Below are positions 6,084 through 7,323 of a stretch of DNA of 7,323 bases, piece after piece. Location of the stretch: contig DBPW01000046.1 in assembly GCA_002305015.1 (NCBI GenBank), positions 1 through 7,323 on the forward strand, written 5' to 3'. Numbering within the stretch: position 1 is the stretch's first letter; every line of letters begins with the position of its first letter. The position numbers were made by a program, and so were the translations under genes. Below the pieces are notes generated by a model, which worked only from the letters and a program-made list of their open reading frames with translations, was not told the DNA's origin and did no database searches. This stretch comes from Bacteroidales bacterium UBA1410 (lineage in GTDB: Bacteria > Bacteroidota > Bacteroidia > Bacteroidales > Dysgonomonadaceae).

Positions 6084-6109
6084 AAAAAAATCTCCACCTT
6101 TTGGAGATT
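6084..6109 (-). terminator. Rho-independent terminator, minus strand
   Basis: On the minus strand AATCTCC, a 7-nt loop AAAAGGT and GGAGATT form a 7-bp stem followed by seven T. It lies about 65 bp inside one end of the island and would end a minus-strand transcript crossing it. Confidence 0.65.
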
Positions 6110-6137
6110 CCGCTGCTGCTCATCTCACCCAAAAGGT
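6096..6137 (-). promoter_or_regulatory. Stem competing with the terminator (attenuator-like)
   Basis: ACCTTTTGG (6096-6104) and CCAAAAGGT (6129-6137) are perfect 9-bp inverted arms. The arm at 6096-6104 also covers the loop and part of the stem of the terminator at 6084-6109, so the two folds exclude each other. In a minus-strand RNA the 6129-6137 arm is made first, as an anti-terminator would be. Confidence 0.3.
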
Positions 6138-6624
6138 AGTATTTTTTTCGCCACCCTTGCACACACCGCATCCACACATCACGCTTCCGCTCCGGCACAC
6201 TCGCTTCGCTTCGTTTGGTGCTCAGCGTGGCGTGGCTGCTTGTTTTGCTGCACATCGCTCGCTCAATCCTCACCCGTGGCTACTCTTGCCCCCTCAAACC
6301 CCGATAAGGTATTCGCTGACGCTCATACACCCTTTCAAAGGGGGCAACCGCCACTCATAGTTTTGCTCGCCTGCGGGTCGCTCGGGCTGGACCGGGTGTC
6401 ACACTTTTTGTAAAACACCATTCTTTCGCTCTTGCAGTGCTCATTCCGCTCATTACGTCAATTGCCTCGCTCATCCTTCGCTTCAACAATCTCCTTCATT
6501 CGCTGCATTCACACAGCATCGCTGTATATCGGCATGAGCTCGTCTCCGCTCGTCATTGGCTCCATTTTCGCTCATTTCACTTTTAGGAGCTTTCTTCCCA
6601 AACGTGTAAACACACCAATCCATC

Positions 6625-6675
6625 AAGCCGGCATGCAGCCAGGTTTGCTTCGCACTTCGCTGCAATGCCGGACTT
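6625..6675. repeat. Long hairpin with two bulged bases
   Basis: AAGCCGGCATGCAGC (6625-6639) pairs along its full 15 nt with 6659-6675, which carries two extra unpaired bases; the loop is 19 nt. Imperfect stems with extrahelical bases are a feature of attC-type sites, but the AAC/GTT ends are missing here. Confidence 0.6.
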
Positions 6676-6763
6676 TATAAAGCCCCTAACGTTCCATTCG
6701 CTTAATTCCGCCAAAATCCTCGCTGCGACAAGCACATGCCGTGATCGGTAGCCATAAACAAAA

Positions 6764-6805
6764 AGTGCGCCACCCTGGCTGAACACAGTAAGTGTCTGGC
6801 GCACT
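6764..6805. repeat. Hairpin with nested inner stem
   Basis: AGTGCGCCA (6764-6772) is exactly inverted at 6797-6805, with a smaller ACAC/GTGT stem inside the loop (6783-6795). It is part of the island's series of dyads. Confidence 0.6.
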
Positions 6806-6872
6806 CGTAAACTCGTGCTTCCTTCATCCACCACCCTCGCTCCACTCGCTGCGGCTCGCGCCTCGTCACTAC

Positions 6873-6917
6873 GCAAGGAAAAAACACGTCGCTACGCTCC
6901 GCAGTTTTTTCCCTTGC
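6873..6917. repeat. 13-bp inverted arms with A/T runs
   Basis: GCAAGGAAAAAAC (6873-6885) pairs with GTTTTTTCCCTTGC (6904-6917) with one bulged base and an 18-nt loop. It lies near the right end of the island. Confidence 0.6.
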
Positions 6918-7014
6918 TCCGTTCCAGCTCAAGGCTGCATAACCTGTTCCTCACCGTAGCCTTATTCATATTATTTGTCAGTAAATGAGACAGAATTATA
7001 AATGAAACAGAATT

Positions 7015-7043
7015 ATACCACCTGCTCTGCAGGTGGTATTTTG
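7015..7043 (+). terminator. Strong hairpin, probable terminator
   Basis: ATACCACCTGC, loop TCT and its exact inverse give an 11-bp perfect stem followed by TTTTG. The T run is short. No plus-strand gene ends just upstream, so it may belong to a transcript from the island or a lost gene. Two direct copies of ACAGAATTATA lie just before and into it (6991-7001, 7007-7017). Confidence 0.55.
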
Positions 7044-7323
7044 AGGCTAAATGTAAAATCACAAAAATAACAATAAATAAATTTGATTATTTCATAGAAA
7101 TTAATTAAACTTGCCTCCGTATTTATCATACATTTAAAACCATTTAGTACGTCGTATGAAACGAGTATGAACATAATTTTAACGCAAGTACATGATAATT
7201 GCAGGTTCAGTAAACGCAGACTTTTGCAGCGCTCGGCAAAGTAAATAAAATTACGCTGTTCTCATTGAATGCAAAAGTTCCATGTGATCTTAATGTAAAA
7301 GAATAAAATATTATCATATGAAA
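7044..7323. other. AT-rich intergenic DNA to the window end
   Basis: No gene, terminator or repeat of note was seen. The final bases include an ATG at 7316-7323 region followed by AAA that could open a gene beyond the window, but nothing supports this here. Confidence 0.4.

Larger units (their letters stand above)
6008..6950. mobile_element. Non-coding GC-rich island bounded by 12-bp inverted repeats
   Basis: GGAACAGGTTAT at 6008-6019 is exactly inverted at 6939-6950. Between them lie 919 bp of much higher GC than the flanks. ORFs here are short, overlap in several frames and show no protein-like features. The minus strand is very rich in GAGCG and AGCGA words (at least a dozen CGCTC on the plus strand), and several long hairpins are present. 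The inverted ends suggest one inserted unit, either a non-autonomous element or a non-coding cassette. No transposase or known end sequence was recognised, so the mobile nature is inference. Confidence 0.4.

Noticed and set aside
6583..6876. Minus-strand ORFs of the GC-rich island as genes
   Set aside because: Open frames arise from word bias; they overlap in several frames, lack ribosome sites and have no protein-like pattern.
1..7323. CRISPR array, tRNA or rRNA
   Set aside because: No regularly spaced repeats with unique spacers and no cloverleaf or rRNA signature was seen.

Overview
The window looks like an accessory stretch of a Bacteroidota (Bacteroidales-like) chromosome. The signs are promoter elements of the TAnnTTTG type, a short lipoprotein with an SC lipobox and an acidic +2 region, a KilA-N fragment of the kind common in this phylum, an IS1380-family remnant and an AT-rich intergenic background. 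No rRNA, tRNA or CRISPR array was seen. The species cannot be named from the sequence.

Left part (1-2785, almost all on the minus strand): a broken KilA-N gene is followed by a 170-bp fragment that matches the end of the IS1380 remnant further right. Next comes a minus-strand gene pair, read right to left: a 376-aa protein with a NucS/DUF91-like PD-(D/E)XK nuclease core, then a smaller protein with PD-(D/E)XK-like motifs and a strong Shine-Dalgarno sequence. A 17-codon leader ORF with its own Shine-Dalgarno precedes the pair. Upstream of that is the C-terminal 59 codons of an integron-integrase-like tyrosine recombinase that has lost its HxxR arginine. An 89-bp segment just after the last gene has the AAC...GTT layout of an attC site. 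Taken together, this may be the remnant of an integron with its integrase pointing the same way as its cassettes, or a nuclease (possibly defence) cassette brought in by mobile elements.

Middle part (2774-3649): a decayed IS1380-family transposase. It can still be recognised in three pieces, has lost several internal blocks, and carries a 10-bp tandem duplication that causes a frameshift.

Right part (3780-5420, plus strand): this holds two apparently intact host-type genes. One is a 124-aa lipocalin-like lipoprotein with a promoter, a dyad operator candidate and a clear Rho-independent terminator. The other is a full-length SRAP (YedK/HMCES) DNA-protein crosslink protein with its catalytic residues present. 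The SRAP gene lies between two direct copies of an 83-bp intergenic repeat.

Far right (5611-7323): no convincing gene. From 6008 to 6950 there is a GC-richer island bounded by perfect 12-bp inverted repeats. It is full of GAGCG-type words on the minus strand and holds several long hairpins and a minus-strand terminator with a competing stem. It resembles a non-coding mobile cassette or a structured RNA more than protein-coding DNA. A strong hairpin terminator (7015-7043) and AT-rich DNA follow to the end.
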